Source: Azoarcus sp. CIB | Lineage (GTDB): Bacteria > Pseudomonadota > Gammaproteobacteria > Burkholderiales > Rhodocyclaceae | Direction of reading: 5' to 3' | Assembly (NCBI RefSeq): GCF_001190925.1 | Contig: NZ_CP011072.1 | Location: 310,001-374,000 of the forward strand | Length of the DNA: 64,000 nt | The notes under the pieces: model-generated | What the model saw: only the letters and a program-made list of their open reading frames with translations | Database searches by the model: none | Told to the model about the DNA's origin: nothing | Part shown: positions 1-8,125 of the stretch, piece by piece | How positions within the stretch are numbered: position 1 is the stretch's first letter | How the letters are laid out: every line of letters begins with the position of its first letter | Position numbers and translations under genes: made by a program

Positions 1-292
1 CGGTGTCGCCTTGGTCGGCAGCCTTCGTAAGGTAGGGCACTGCTTCATCGTCGAGTTCGGCGCTGTCAAGGATCGAACCGTACAGCGCCTGGGCCGCAGC
101 ATGGCCCGCATCCGCAGCCTTCTTCAGAGGCTCCATCGCGCCCGCAACGTCATTCACACGATAGGCGTCGTATCCCCGCTTGTAGTCGGCTTCGGCGTCC
201 GCAAGTGCCGCGGCGCTCGTCATGAACAGTGTCAATGCGAAAAGCGTATGGCTGAAAGCGGGAACGAACTTCTCAGTTCCGGGAAGCTTCAT
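1..292 (-). CDS. Sel1-repeat periplasmic protein (partial, runs off window start)
   Basis: Reading leftward from an ATG at 292, the product starts with a basic n-region and a hydrophobic stretch ending in a likely signal-peptidase site (about residue 30), followed by a helical segment with the A-D-A-G-H-A-A-A-Q-A-L-Y-G pattern typical of Sel1/TPR-like repeats. Only about 97 residues are inside the window, so the C-terminus is missing. An AAGGAA ribosome site precedes the ATG, and only one base separates it from the stop of the upstream response-regulator gene, so the kinase, regulator and this gene form one operon. Sel1 repeats are protein-protein interaction scaffolds. The role here is unknown, but a second Sel1 protein is encoded divergently at 3568, which suggests two related periplasmic partners of the same signalling locus. 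Confidence 0.75.
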   Translation of the reverse strand, partial: MKLPGTEKFVPAFSHTLFALTLFMTSAAALADAEADYKRGYDAYRVNDVAGAMEPLKKAADAGHAAAQALYGSILDSAELDDEAVPYLTKAADQGDT

Positions 293-293
293 G

Positions 294-1718
294 TCAGGTT
301 CCTTGTTCGGAGTTTTGGGCGCGGGCCGGGTGGGAAGCGCCGGTTTCATTCCGGTGAATTCCAAATGCCTCGAATTCCTCGAGTTTGCGATAAAGACTCG
401 ACAAACCGATGCCCAGTTTCTGGGCGGCGGTGCGCCGGTCGCTGCCGGTTTCATCCAGCACCCGGTAGATCACGCTCGCCTCGAACTCGCGTAATTGATC
501 GCGCAAGCTTCGCTGGGTAGCAATGGGTGTGCCATGAGCAGGTCCGGGCGGAACAGTGCGGGCGATCTCGGGGGGAAGGTCGTCAAGCGTGATGCAACTG
601 TCCTCGGCCAGAATGCATGCGCGATTGATGACGTTTTCCATCTGGCGGACGTTCCCCGGCCAAGGATAGCCGATCAGGAGTCGTTCGACCTCGTCGGAGA
701 CTGTCAGGCAGGCGGCCGCATCGCGCTGGTCGCGGGCGCGGTCGAGGATGAAGCGGATCAGGTCGCGGATATCTTCCTTGCGCTCGCGCAGCGGTGGTAT
801 GTGGATGTGGAACATGCTGAGCCGGAAGAACAGATCCTCGCGGAAAGTGCCCTCCTTGACCATCTGGCTGAGGTCACGGTTGGTCGCGGCAACGATCCGG
901 CAGTCGACGCGGCGTGACTGTTCGCTGCCGACGGCGCGGATTTCCTTTTCTTCGATGGCATGCAGGAGCTTGGTCTGCATCAGCATCGGCAGTTCGCCGA
1001 CTTCGTCGAGGAACAGGGTGCCGAGGTCCGCCTGCAGGAACAGGCCCTTGCGGGCCTTGTCCGCGCCCGTGAACGCGCCTTTGGTGTGGCCGAAAAACTC
1101 GGCCTCCATAAGCGTTTCGGGAATCGCGCTGCAGTTGACCGGCAGGAACAGATGTTCGCTGCGCCGGCTCTGTTCGTGGATCAGGCGTGCGAGCACGCCC
1201 TTGCCAGTACCGGATTCGCCGGTGATCAGTACAGTGCTGTCGGTGGGGGCCACCTTGCCCGCGAGGCGCTCCACCGCAGCCATCGACGGCGAGATGAAGC
1301 GGAACTTGTCGGAGTCCGCCTTGGCGAATTTGCGCAGGACGCGGTTTTCTTCGCGGAGCCCGCGCAGGGCGGCGATCTGCTGCACCCGGTGCAGCATTTC
1401 CTCGACGTTGAACGGCTTGGTGACATAGTCCGAGGCGCCCAGGCGCAGGGCCTCGACCGCCGACTCCATCGAGGCGAACGCGGTGACCATGATGAAGTTG
1501 GTTTCGACGCCGGACTCCTTGATCGATCGCATCAGATCGACTCCATTGCCGTCCGGCATCTTGATGTCGCAAAGCGCCAGGTCTACGTCTCCGCGGACCA
1601 GTTTGGATGCGGCCTCAGTGCAGTTGCGCGCCTCGTCGACGGAGTAGCCCGCCTGTCGGCAGGCGTCCGCGAGAATTTCCCGGACTGCGCGTTCGTCGTC
1701 GATGACCAGTATGTGCAT
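294..1718 (-). CDS. NtrC-family sigma-54-dependent response regulator
   Basis: A 474-residue three-domain regulator. Residues 1-120 are a CheY-like receiver with the acidic pocket near the N-terminus (DDE), the phospho-acceptor Asp in LCDIKMPDG and the conserved TKPF lysine. Residues about 140-380 are an AAA+ domain with Walker A GESGTGKG, the sigma-54-contacting GAFTGA loop, Walker B LFLDEVGE and an arginine-finger region. The C-terminus has a Fis-type helix-turn-helix (R-R-T-A-A-Q-K-L-G-I-G-L-S-S-L-Y-R-K-L). It therefore activates sigma-54 promoters after phosphorylation, very probably by the kinase encoded 38 bases upstream. Candidate -24/-12 sites occur in this window at 25887 (good match) and, more weakly, at 3472, 23267 and 25918, so the cytochrome and divergent operons are plausible targets. 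Confidence is high for family, low for regulon. Confidence 0.95.
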   Translation of the reverse strand: MHILVIDDERAVREILADACRQAGYSVDEARNCTEAASKLVRGDVDLALCDIKMPDGNGVDLMRSIKESGVETNFIMVTAFASMESAVEALRLGASDYVTKPFNVEEMLHRVQQIAALRGLREENRVLRKFAKADSDKFRFISPSMAAVERLAGKVAPTDSTVLITGESGTGKGVLARLIHEQSRRSEHLFLPVNCSAIPETLMEAEFFGHTKGAFTGADKARKGLFLQADLGTLFLDEVGELPMLMQTKLLHAIEEKEIRAVGSEQSRRVDCRIVAATNRDLSQMVKEGTFREDLFFRLSMFHIHIPPLRERKEDIRDLIRFILDRARDQRDAAACLTVSDEVERLLIGYPWPGNVRQMENVINRACILAEDSCITLDDLPPEIARTVPPGPAHGTPIATQRSLRDQLREFEASVIYRVLDETGSDRRTAAQKLGIGLSSLYRKLEEFEAFGIHRNETGASHPARAQNSEQGT

Positions 1719-1756
1719 CGAATTCCCTTGTGATGTGGATGCTGCCCGTTCAGTTG

Positions 1757-3307
1757 TCAGGCTACCCGCTCGGGTGGGCGCAGGGGCAGGCGTATGTGCG
1801 CCGTCGCGCCCTTGCCGGGTTCGGAATCGAGCGTCAGGGAGCCTCCCGCGTCCTCGATCAGCTCGCGGCTGAGGGCGAGCCCGAGGCCGGTTCCCTTGCC
1901 CGCCGGTTTCGTTGTGAAGTATTCGTCGAAGACCTTCCCGAGTGTGTCGGCGTCGATACCGGCGCCGTTGTCCGCGATTTCGACCAGCGCCTCGTGCTCG
2001 AGCGCCTGCGTACGCACGAGAATCTTTGCGGGATGGTCCGCAGTCATTTCCTCGAGGGCGTCGGCGGCGTTGAACAGGAGGTTCATCAGGACCTGCGTCA
2101 GGTGATCGCCGATGGCCCGTATGGCCGGCATTTCGCCGTCGAGTTCGGTCGTCATGGCAATGCGCCGGAAGCGCCGATCGTAGCTGACGAACGCACAGGT
2201 ACTGCTCACGATCTCATTCAGGTTGAGCAACTCCGGGCGTTTGGGCTGCGGCCGGGTGAAATCGGCAATCTGCCGCGTGATCGTAGAGATACGCTTCGCC
2301 TGTTCGAGGATCAGTCCGGGGTGGCACGACACGCCGTGATTGGGGCATTGCCGTGACTGTTGGACCTGGTTCATGGCGCTTGCCACGCCCGTGATCGCCG
2401 CAATGGGATTGTTGATCTCGTGTGCGAGCTGAGCCGCGAGCGACCCGACCGCCACCATCTTCTCGCGATGGAACTGTTCGAGACGCGCACGTTCGATATG
2501 GCGTTCACGTTCGCGCAGGTCCTGCTGCATGCGGTTTACCGCATGCATCAGCGTTCCCAGTTCGTCATTGCGCGTAACCGGCAGGGGTGCATCGCGATTC
2601 CCATTCACGATTCCATGTGCATGTGCCTCTAGTTTGCGGATATCCCACGTCAGTCGGCTGAAGAATATGGCGGTAACCGCGCCCAGCAGGATCAGTCCGA
2701 TCACGAGCATGGCCAAACTGCTCAGTGTAATGCGATCGTAATTTTCCCGGTACTGGTCGAGCAGCCGCAGCCGGTGCGCGTGCGCATTCTTCGTCACGCC
2801 GTCGAGCTCGATGATCAATTCGTTCAGGGTCGCGCGTGCGACGCCCAGGGTGCTGAGCGTCGGCGACTGGGCCAAGTCGCGCACCAGCGCATGCAGCTTC
2901 CCGGCAAGCATCAGGACCGTCGGGTGACGGTCCTGTATCGCTTCGAGCAGGGATAGGCTGGCTTCGACCTCGATCATCGAACGTATCGCCGACGATGCCA
3001 GGTCGTCGTCCGAGAAGGACATGTTCACGGCGAACAGCGTACGCGCCATCGAGGTGTTGATCTCGAGGAGCTGTGCTTCCGTGCGATGGGCCATCTCGAG
3101 TTCGTCGACCACGCGCAGCAGGCCCTGGCGCTGCGTTTCGGTCGATACGCCGATCAGCAGCGAGTATGCGACCATGAGGATGAAGGCGATGATTCCTTTC
3201 GCCCTGAGCGACAGCGAGCGCGGCTGCCGCCCGAGGTGATCCTGCGGTCGTGTTTCGTCGTCGGGCATCTCGTAGAGACCGTCGGCCGTGCTGAAGGTCG
3301 TGTTCAT
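1757..3307 (-). CDS. Membrane sensor histidine kinase with CPNHGVSCH motif in the DHp hairpin
   Basis: About 516 residues from the ATG at 3307 (a longer in-frame ATG at 3367 is possible). Two transmembrane helices (about 38-54 and 196-216) flank a helical periplasmic domain of about 140 residues. A HAMP linker and HisKA follow, with phospho-acceptor His296 in A-H-E-I-N-N-P-I. The ATPase domain carries N-box LLFNAADAL, G1 IADNGAGID and G2 GKGTGLGLAL. Unusually, residues 321-329 between the two DHp helices read C-P-N-H-G-V-S-C-H, a possible metal or redox site. It would phosphorylate the regulator encoded immediately downstream. NtrB-like kinases of this architecture are common; the cysteine insertion is the distinctive part. 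The ligand is unknown, though the redox gene context suggests redox or metal sensing. Confidence 0.93.
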   Translation of the reverse strand: MNTTFSTADGLYEMPDDETRPQDHLGRQPRSLSLRAKGIIAFILMVAYSLLIGVSTETQRQGLLRVVDELEMAHRTEAQLLEINTSMARTLFAVNMSFSDDDLASSAIRSMIEVEASLSLLEAIQDRHPTVLMLAGKLHALVRDLAQSPTLSTLGVARATLNELIIELDGVTKNAHAHRLRLLDQYRENYDRITLSSLAMLVIGLILLGAVTAIFFSRLTWDIRKLEAHAHGIVNGNRDAPLPVTRNDELGTLMHAVNRMQQDLRERERHIERARLEQFHREKMVAVGSLAAQLAHEINNPIAAITGVASAMNQVQQSRQCPNHGVSCHPGLILEQAKRISTITRQIADFTRPQPKRPELLNLNEIVSSTCAFVSYDRRFRRIAMTTELDGEMPAIRAIGDHLTQVLMNLLFNAADALEEMTADHPAKILVRTQALEHEALVEIADNGAGIDADTLGKVFDEYFTTKPAGKGTGLGLALSRELIEDAGGSLTLDSEPGKGATAHIRLPLRPPERVA

Positions 3308-3471
3308 CTCATTTCTCTGGGCGCGTACCGCTTCCGTCGGAACTGTCGGGCTACACTGGACGCGCACGCACGCATTTTCTCAGATGGAGCGGTTGCCCGC
3401 ACGATCGCGCCACGCGGAGGATGCGAAAGATAAGAGCACGGGATCGATGATACGTTCGCAATGATACGGAA

Positions 3472-3487
3472 CGGTACGGTTATTGCG
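3472..3487 (+). promoter_or_regulatory. Candidate sigma-54 promoter for the Sel1-MCO operon
   Basis: CGGTAC-GGTTA-TTGCG keeps the GG-N10-GC core and matches the TGGCAC-N5-TTGCW consensus at 4 of 6 and 4 of 5 positions. It sits about 80 bases before the first gene of the rightward operon and next to a sigma-54 regulator gene. A direct repeat ATGATACG lies just upstream (about 3446-3468). The match is partial and such cores arise by chance. Confidence 0.35.
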
Positions 3488-3567
3488 TGCGGGTTCGCCA
3501 ATGCGCCGGGAGCGCACCGTCGCCGCTCCCGGAAACAGAACTGACTTGATAGGGAGAGGGTTCTTTC

Positions 3568-4095
3568 ATGTTGCGTCGTCTTTCCTTTTGCATGTTTTTG
3601 CTGACCGGAGCCGTGCATGCCGCCCCCATCGACGATGCGCTTCGCCAGTACGATGGCGGCCAGTACGAGCTTGCCGCCGGACAGCTCGCGCCGCTTGCCG
3701 ATGGCGGAAATGCCGTAGCCCAGGAAAGGCTTGCGGTCATGTACTTCTACGGACGCGGCGTACCGGAGGACGAGGACAAGGCGATGCAATGGGCCCGCCG
3801 CAGTGCGGACCAGGGCAATCTCGATGCAATGTACTTCATCGGCAACATGTATGTGTTCGGTGACAGACTCCCCAAGTCCGTGCAAGATCCTGACCAGGAG
3901 GCAGCGCGCTGGTATTTCGAAGCCGCACGCAAGGGGCATGCCGACGCGGAGTACGGTTTGGGGCTGCTGTTCCTGGCGGGCAAGGGCGTCGTCCAGGATC
4001 AGGAGGAGGCGATGCGCTGGATTCGCTTGGCAGCCGATCATGGTCACGCCGGTGCGCGATCCTTCCTCGGAGGATCGAAGGGGGCGGGGCACTGA
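3568..4095 (+). CDS. Secreted Sel1-repeat protein
   Basis: 175 residues. A short signal peptide ends at about VHA-AP (residue 19). The rest is a run of about four Sel1-like helical repeats: G-N-A-V-A-Q-E-R-L-A-V-M-Y, G-N-L-D-A-M-Y-F-I-G-N-M-Y, G-H-A-D-A-E-Y-G-L-G-L-L-F and a partial final G-H-A-G-A-R. Each is preceded by the A-x-x-W basic helix (for example D-K-A-M-Q-W-A-R-R-S-A). A strong GGGAGAGG ribosome site precedes the ATG. This is the first gene of a rightward set (helical protein, PilJ-motif protein, multicopper oxidase) that diverges from the two-component system. Periplasmic Sel1 proteins commonly act as adaptors; no enzymatic residues are visible. Confidence 0.88.
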   Translation: MLRRLSFCMFLLTGAVHAAPIDDALRQYDGGQYELAAGQLAPLADGGNAVAQERLAVMYFYGRGVPEDEDKAMQWARRSADQGNLDAMYFIGNMYVFGDRLPKSVQDPDQEAARWYFEAARKGHADAEYGLGLLFLAGKGVVQDQEEAMRWIRLAADHGHAGARSFLGGSKGAGH

Positions 4096-4189
4096 GCCGT
4101 GTGCCCCAGGCGGCGAACATCCCGGGTGCTTAGGTATTTGACGGAGCAAGGTTCTGATTGATTTCATCGCACATGAACCGGAGAGGTCG

Positions 4190-5065
4190 ATGAGATTGCG
4201 CTGGATGACGGGTGTCGTTGCCGCAGTGTTTGCCGTGACGGTTGGGGCACAGACGCCGGCCGACGGAAGCGATCAGAAGAGGCGTTTGGTCGAGCAGAAG
4301 ATCCGCCTGGTCGAGACGCTGATCAACTCTCCGGCGGCCAGAGGCGCGGCGGAGGGGCGCGAAGCGGACTCCCGGTCGCTCATCGAACAGGGGAGGCGCG
4401 CAATCGACGACGCGCGCAAGGCGCTTGCCGACGCCCGCTTCGATGACGCCGCCAAGCTGGCGGACGAAGCCTTGCGATCCGTGTCGAGCGCATCGCGCCG
4501 GATGTCGCCGGGCGAAGGCGCCCTGCCCGAGAGCGCGCAGCGCAAAAACCTGCAGGATCTCGGCGACCAGGTCGGGATGTACCGTGTCTCGATCGAGGAG
4601 CTATCCAGGGATGCCCAGAAAGGAGCTGCCGCCAAGGCATTGCTCGGGCGCGTGGATGGTCTGACGGCCGAGTCGAAGCAACTCGCCGAAGCGGGGCGCA
4701 TTGGCGAGGCCGGGAAGAAGATGGCCGAAGCCTACAAGCTTGCCGTCGAGGAGTTGTCGCGCCTGCGGGCGGGCCAGGAGGTCTTGCTATCGCTGAAGTT
4801 CGACTCGCCTGCGGACGAGTACGCATACGAGAAGAAGCGCTTCGCAAGCAACGAGATCATGGTCGACATGATGGTTGCCGAGGGTCGGGCCGCCGGCGAC
4901 AAGCGGCGTCTGGTCGATGGTTTTGTCGAGGAAGGGCGCAGGCTCGGCGCACAGGCCGACGACCAGGCGAAGGCAGGTCAGCACGCGGAAGCGGTCAAAC
5001 TGATGGAGCAGGCCTCCGCCCAGCTGATTCGAGCCTTGCAGTCGATGGGCGTACCGGTGTTCTGA
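4190..5065 (+). CDS. Periplasmic helical (coiled-coil-like) protein, paralogue of the one at 9123
   Basis: 291 residues with a signal peptide (cleavage near VGA-QT) and almost entirely alpha-helical Ala/Glu/Lys/Arg-rich sequence resembling two or three hairpins. I do not recognise a named family. The C-terminal 110 residues align with the product of the gene at 9123: both have a S-L-R/x-A/S-G-x-x-L-x-x-S-L-x-F segment, then E-Y-x-Y-E, a conserved helix, and a short end around residues V-P-V-F / I-Y-I-P-G. It therefore defines a small family present twice in this cytochrome region. A GGAGAGG site precedes the start. No metal, heme or catalytic motif is visible. A structural or chaperone-like periplasmic role is only a guess. 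Confidence 0.75.
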   Translation: MRLRWMTGVVAAVFAVTVGAQTPADGSDQKRRLVEQKIRLVETLINSPAARGAAEGREADSRSLIEQGRRAIDDARKALADARFDDAAKLADEALRSVSSASRRMSPGEGALPESAQRKNLQDLGDQVGMYRVSIEELSRDAQKGAAAKALLGRVDGLTAESKQLAEAGRIGEAGKKMAEAYKLAVEELSRLRAGQEVLLSLKFDSPADEYAYEKKRFASNEIMVDMMVAEGRAAGDKRRLVDGFVEEGRRLGAQADDQAKAGQHAEAVKLMEQASAQLIRALQSMGVPVF

Positions 5066-5080
5066 CGCGAGGAGCGCTGA

Positions 5081-5860
5081 ATGATGCGGAAACTGTTCGT
5101 TCTCCTCTGGGCGTTGATGACGTTTGTGGCCGCGCACGCCGCTGCGCAACAGGCCGTGTCCCCGGGCGACATCAATGCCGCCGGCGAGCTCCGGATGCTG
5201 TCGCAACGTCTGGCCAAGTCCTATGTGCAGCTGGGCCTCGAAGTCGTGCCCGCCGTAGCGCTGGAGCAGCTGCAGGATTCGATCACGCGCTTCGAACGCA
5301 ATCTGGAGCGGATGCAGGCGCTTGCGACGGTCGTTCCGCCGGCTGCGGCGTCGATCGAGCACTTGAGAGGGAACTGGTCGGCGTTGCGTGCCGCGGTCGC
5401 CGATCCCGCCGACAGGACGCGCGCGCTGCTCGCGTCCCGGCGCAGCCTTGATGTTCTTGAGAGCGCGGACCGGCTTGTCCTTACGCTGGAAGCCGCGGCC
5501 GACAGTGCTGGTGCGCGCAGGGTCAATCAAGCGGGACGCCTGCGCATGCTCTCGCAACGCGTCGTGAAGGCCTACATGCTGTACTCGTGGGGGGCGGATA
5601 CGGCGGCAAGCCGCCGCGAGATGGATTCTGCCGCCGACGAGTTTGCGCGCGGCCTGACCACTCTCGCTGCGCTGCCGGACAACACTGCGGACATGCGTGC
5701 CGAACTCTCGGAAATCGCCTTGCAATGGGAGTGGCTGCGCACCGCTCTGTCGGTGGAGGGGGCCGGCTCCTATCGGCTGGTTGTTGCGGAAGCGGCAGAC
5801 TCCATACTCGCGGCGACGGATCGTCTCGTTCGCCTGTACGAGCACGCGGAATCGCGCTGA
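5081..5860 (+). CDS. Secreted protein with two PilJ-type motifs
   Basis: 259 residues, with a signal peptide ending near AAQQ (residue 24). Two copies of the PilJ N-terminal-domain hallmark are present: N-A-A-G-E-L-R-M-L-S-Q-R-L-A-K (residues 32-46) and N-Q-A-G-R-L-R-M-L-S-Q-R-V-V-K (149-163). Each opens a helical bundle. In PilJ chemoreceptors and NarX-like sensors this fold forms the periplasmic ligand-sensing bundle (nitrate/nitrite in NarX). Here there is no transmembrane or signalling domain, so the protein is a free periplasmic PilJ-domain duplication, possibly a ligand-binding accessory to the divergent sensor kinase. AGGAG lies before tandem ATGs at 5081 and 5084, 15 bases after the previous gene, which indicates co-transcription. 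Confidence 0.85.
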   Translation: MMRKLFVLLWALMTFVAAHAAAQQAVSPGDINAAGELRMLSQRLAKSYVQLGLEVVPAVALEQLQDSITRFERNLERMQALATVVPPAAASIEHLRGNWSALRAAVADPADRTRALLASRRSLDVLESADRLVLTLEAAADSAGARRVNQAGRLRMLSQRVVKAYMLYSWGADTAASRREMDSAADEFARGLTTLAALPDNTADMRAELSEIALQWEWLRTALSVEGAGSYRLVVAEAADSILAATDRLVRLYEHAESR

Positions 5861-5894
5861 CCTGCACCTGATCAATTCGTCCGAGGGGGACTCG

Positions 5895-7316
5895 ATGGGC
5901 ATTTCGCGCCGCCAATTCATCAAAGCAGCCGCATCGTCGCTTGGCCTAATCGCACTTTATCCCCGGCTTGGCGTGGCTGCCGCTCCGCGGGCGGCGACAT
6001 TGCGCGCTGCACCGGTGGAACAGTCGATTCGCGCGGGTGCGCCGCGGACGAATTTCTGGGGCTTCAATGGAAGCGTGCCGGGGCCGTTGCTGCGGTATCG
6101 CAAGGGTGAGTCGGTGCGCCTGACCTTCCAGAATGCCCTGGAGGCCGAGTCCGCAGTGCATTGGCATGGGATCCGCGTCCCGAACGCCATGGATGGCGTT
6201 CCGTACGTCACGCAGAACCCGGTGAAGCCGGGCGAGGAGTTCGTCTACGAGTTCCCGCTCCCGGATTCAGGCACCTTTTGGTACCACCCGCATCAGTCAA
6301 GTTTCGAACAGGTGCCGCGCGGACTCTACGGTGCATTGATCGTCGAGGAAGAGCGGCCGATCGAGGTCGATCGCGAACTCGTCTGGCTGCTGTCTGACGT
6401 GCGGATCGGCGACGATGGACTGCAGGTCGAGGATTTCGGCCGCATCCTGGACATCGCAAACGATGGGAGGGTCGGCAACGAGGTTCTGATCAACGGCAGG
6501 GCGGCCGGTGCAGGAAACGTGCTCGAAGTCAGAAGTGGGGAGCGCATTCGCCTGCGGCTGATCAATGCGGCAGCCGCGAGGATCTTCCAGCTCGAACTGC
6601 ACGGCCACGCAATGAACGTGATCGCCCATGACGGGCAGGCGGTCGAGCCGCATGCGGTCGAGCGTCTGGTCCTCGGGCCGGGAATGCGGGCAGATCTGGT
6701 AGTCGATTGCATGCAGGCCCCCGGAAGCCGCTTCCTCATGAACGATACCCACCGCCGCAGCGCGGGGCCGATCGCGTCGCTGGTCTATAGTGATGAGCGC
6801 CCCCTGCGCCGCCAGCCGCTCGGCGCCCCGATGCGGCTGGCGCCCAATCGCTTGCCGGAACCCGACCTCGCGAAGGCGACGGAGCACTACATCATGTTTC
6901 AGGGCGGGATGCGGGGCGTCCCGACGATGGGCATCGTCGATGGCAAGCCGGTGCGTTCTCATGAGCTGATGGAGCGGCATGGTCTGGCGTGGACGATGAA
7001 TTACACCGCCCAGCACGAACACGCGCTGATGCACGAGCCGTTTCTGCACCTTCGGCGGGGCGAGCACGTTGTGCTGCGCATGATCAACGAGACCGACTTC
7101 GTTCACCCCATGCACCTGCACGGTCATTTCTTCCGCGTCGTGGCCGTCGACGGTCGCAAGGAAGCTCGGCCGGTCTGGCGCGATACGGTCATCATGGGGC
7201 CGCGCCAGACGCTCGACGTCGCGTTCGTCGCGGACAATCCAGGCGACTGGATGTACCACTGCCACATTCTCGATCATGCCGCAGGCGGCATGATGGGGAC
7301 GATCCGGGTCGCGTAA
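5895..7316 (+). CDS. Tat-exported three-domain multicopper oxidase
   Basis: 473 residues from the ATG at 5895; the frame stays open upstream, but this start gives a canonical Tat signal (S-R-R-Q-F-I-K-A-A-A). All copper motifs are intact: H89-W-H91-G, W-Y-H131-P-H133, the C-terminal H-P-M-H-L-H-G-H-F-F and H-C-H-I-L-D-H-A-A-G-G-M with a Met type-1 axial ligand. This gives a type 1 centre plus a trinuclear cluster, as in CopA/SufI/CueO-like laccases. Length fits the three-cupredoxin class. It would oxidise a metal ion or an organic donor with O2 in the periplasm. Multicopper proteins (OmpB/OmpC) are known to matter for metal-oxide respiration in Geobacter, so proximity to a cytochrome island is suggestive. 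The substrate cannot be read from the sequence. Confidence 0.93.
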   Translation: MGISRRQFIKAAASSLGLIALYPRLGVAAAPRAATLRAAPVEQSIRAGAPRTNFWGFNGSVPGPLLRYRKGESVRLTFQNALEAESAVHWHGIRVPNAMDGVPYVTQNPVKPGEEFVYEFPLPDSGTFWYHPHQSSFEQVPRGLYGALIVEEERPIEVDRELVWLLSDVRIGDDGLQVEDFGRILDIANDGRVGNEVLINGRAAGAGNVLEVRSGERIRLRLINAAAARIFQLELHGHAMNVIAHDGQAVEPHAVERLVLGPGMRADLVVDCMQAPGSRFLMNDTHRRSAGPIASLVYSDERPLRRQPLGAPMRLAPNRLPEPDLAKATEHYIMFQGGMRGVPTMGIVDGKPVRSHELMERHGLAWTMNYTAQHEHALMHEPFLHLRRGEHVVLRMINETDFVHPMHLHGHFFRVVAVDGRKEARPVWRDTVIMGPRQTLDVAFVADNPGDWMYHCHILDHAAGGMMGTIRVA

Positions 7317-7347
7317 TGCACGCGTGGTGGTCGGCGGAGTGCGCGGG

Positions 7348-7938
7348 CTAGGGTTTGGTTGGCGTCTTCACGGCAAAGAGGCCGCGTACTTCGCGCACCG
7401 TCAGCGGATCGGCCCAGTCCCGCTGTCCGAGATGACTGCCCAGGATGCGGCCGTCTGCACCGACGTACAGGGTCTGGGGGAGCGCAACGGCACCCACTGC
7501 GGTCATGGCCTGCGTCGGTGAATTCGCAATGCTCACCGGTAGGGTGATCCCGTACTTGAGGACAAATTCGCGCACGAGGTTGTGGTCGCTATCGACGGAC
7601 AGTGCGAGAACACGAATGCCATCGGGGGCGAGGAGGGCTTCGAGCCGTTGCAGCGAGGGCATTTCGGTGCGGCAGGGCGCGCACCAGGTCGCCCACAGGT
7701 TAACCACGGCCGGACGGCCCTTAAGCCATTCCTGGCTGCGAACTGGTCCACCGTCGAGGCCGGTGAGCTGAAGTGTCGGCATGGAGGTCGGCGTTTCCCC
7801 GGCCCATGCAGGTGCGGCGGGTGGCGTCAGGAATGCAAAGACTGCGAGGGTAGCGAAGGTGCACCGGGAGAGTGCTTGCCGTGCAGTCGCAGTGGTGTTG
7901 GCGGGCGGCGATGCTAGATCAGAATCTCGAGTCCTCAT
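7348..7938 (-). CDS. TlpA/ResA-type periplasmic thioredoxin
   Basis: 196 residues from the ATG at 7938, chosen for its GGAAG ribosome site; a longer frame reaches 7992. A signal sequence or membrane anchor (F-A-T-L-A-V-F-A-F-L) is followed by a thioredoxin fold with the active site W-A-T-W-C-A-P-C and the cis-Pro region V-A-L-P-Q-T-L-Y-V. In the TlpA/CcmG/ResA family these proteins reduce the CxxCH cysteines of apocytochromes before heme attachment. The gene overlaps the 3' end of ccmD by 20 bases and follows ccmC, so this trio is a partial heme-delivery and reduction module serving the many cytochromes nearby. It converges on the multicopper oxidase gene. Confidence 0.9.
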   Translation of the reverse strand: MRTRDSDLASPPANTTATARQALSRCTFATLAVFAFLTPPAAPAWAGETPTSMPTLQLTGLDGGPVRSQEWLKGRPAVVNLWATWCAPCRTEMPSLQRLEALLAPDGIRVLALSVDSDHNLVREFVLKYGITLPVSIANSPTQAMTAVGAVALPQTLYVGADGRILGSHLGQRDWADPLTVREVRGLFAVKTPTKP

Positions 7939-8125
7939 TTCGCGGCTTCCTTTCCTTTCTTGCAATTTTGGCATAACGGCCAAGATGCTCAAGGATGGAA
8001 CGACGCGTCAATGCGATGACTGCAATTTCCGTGAAGATGACAACGACTGCGACGAGATAGGCGCTCCAGACGTATAGGCCGTCCCCGCCCATCGCCCAGA
8101 ATTCGCTCCAGCTGCCCCAGTTCAT
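7919..8125 (-). CDS. ccmD: CcmD-like heme exporter small subunit
   Basis: 68 residues. A Trp- and Tyr-rich N-terminus with G-L-Y-V-W-S-A-Y leads into a single transmembrane helix (V-V-V-I-F-T-E-I-A-V-I-A-L), then a basic cytoplasmic tail. That is the standard CcmD layout; CcmD stabilises the CcmABC-CcmE heme complex. The ATG at 8125 overlaps the end of ccmC by 4 bases. Assignment relies on size, topology and position directly after ccmC, because CcmD proteins are poorly conserved. Confidence 0.82.
   Translation of the reverse strand: MNWGSWSEFWAMGGDGLYVWSAYLVAVVVIFTEIAVIALTRRSILEHLGRYAKIARKERKPRNEDSRF

Noticed and set aside
2300-2380. C-P-N-H-G-V-S-C-H in the kinase considered as a heme c site
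   Set aside because: It is not C-x2-C-H and lies in a cytoplasmic domain, so covalent heme attachment is not expected.
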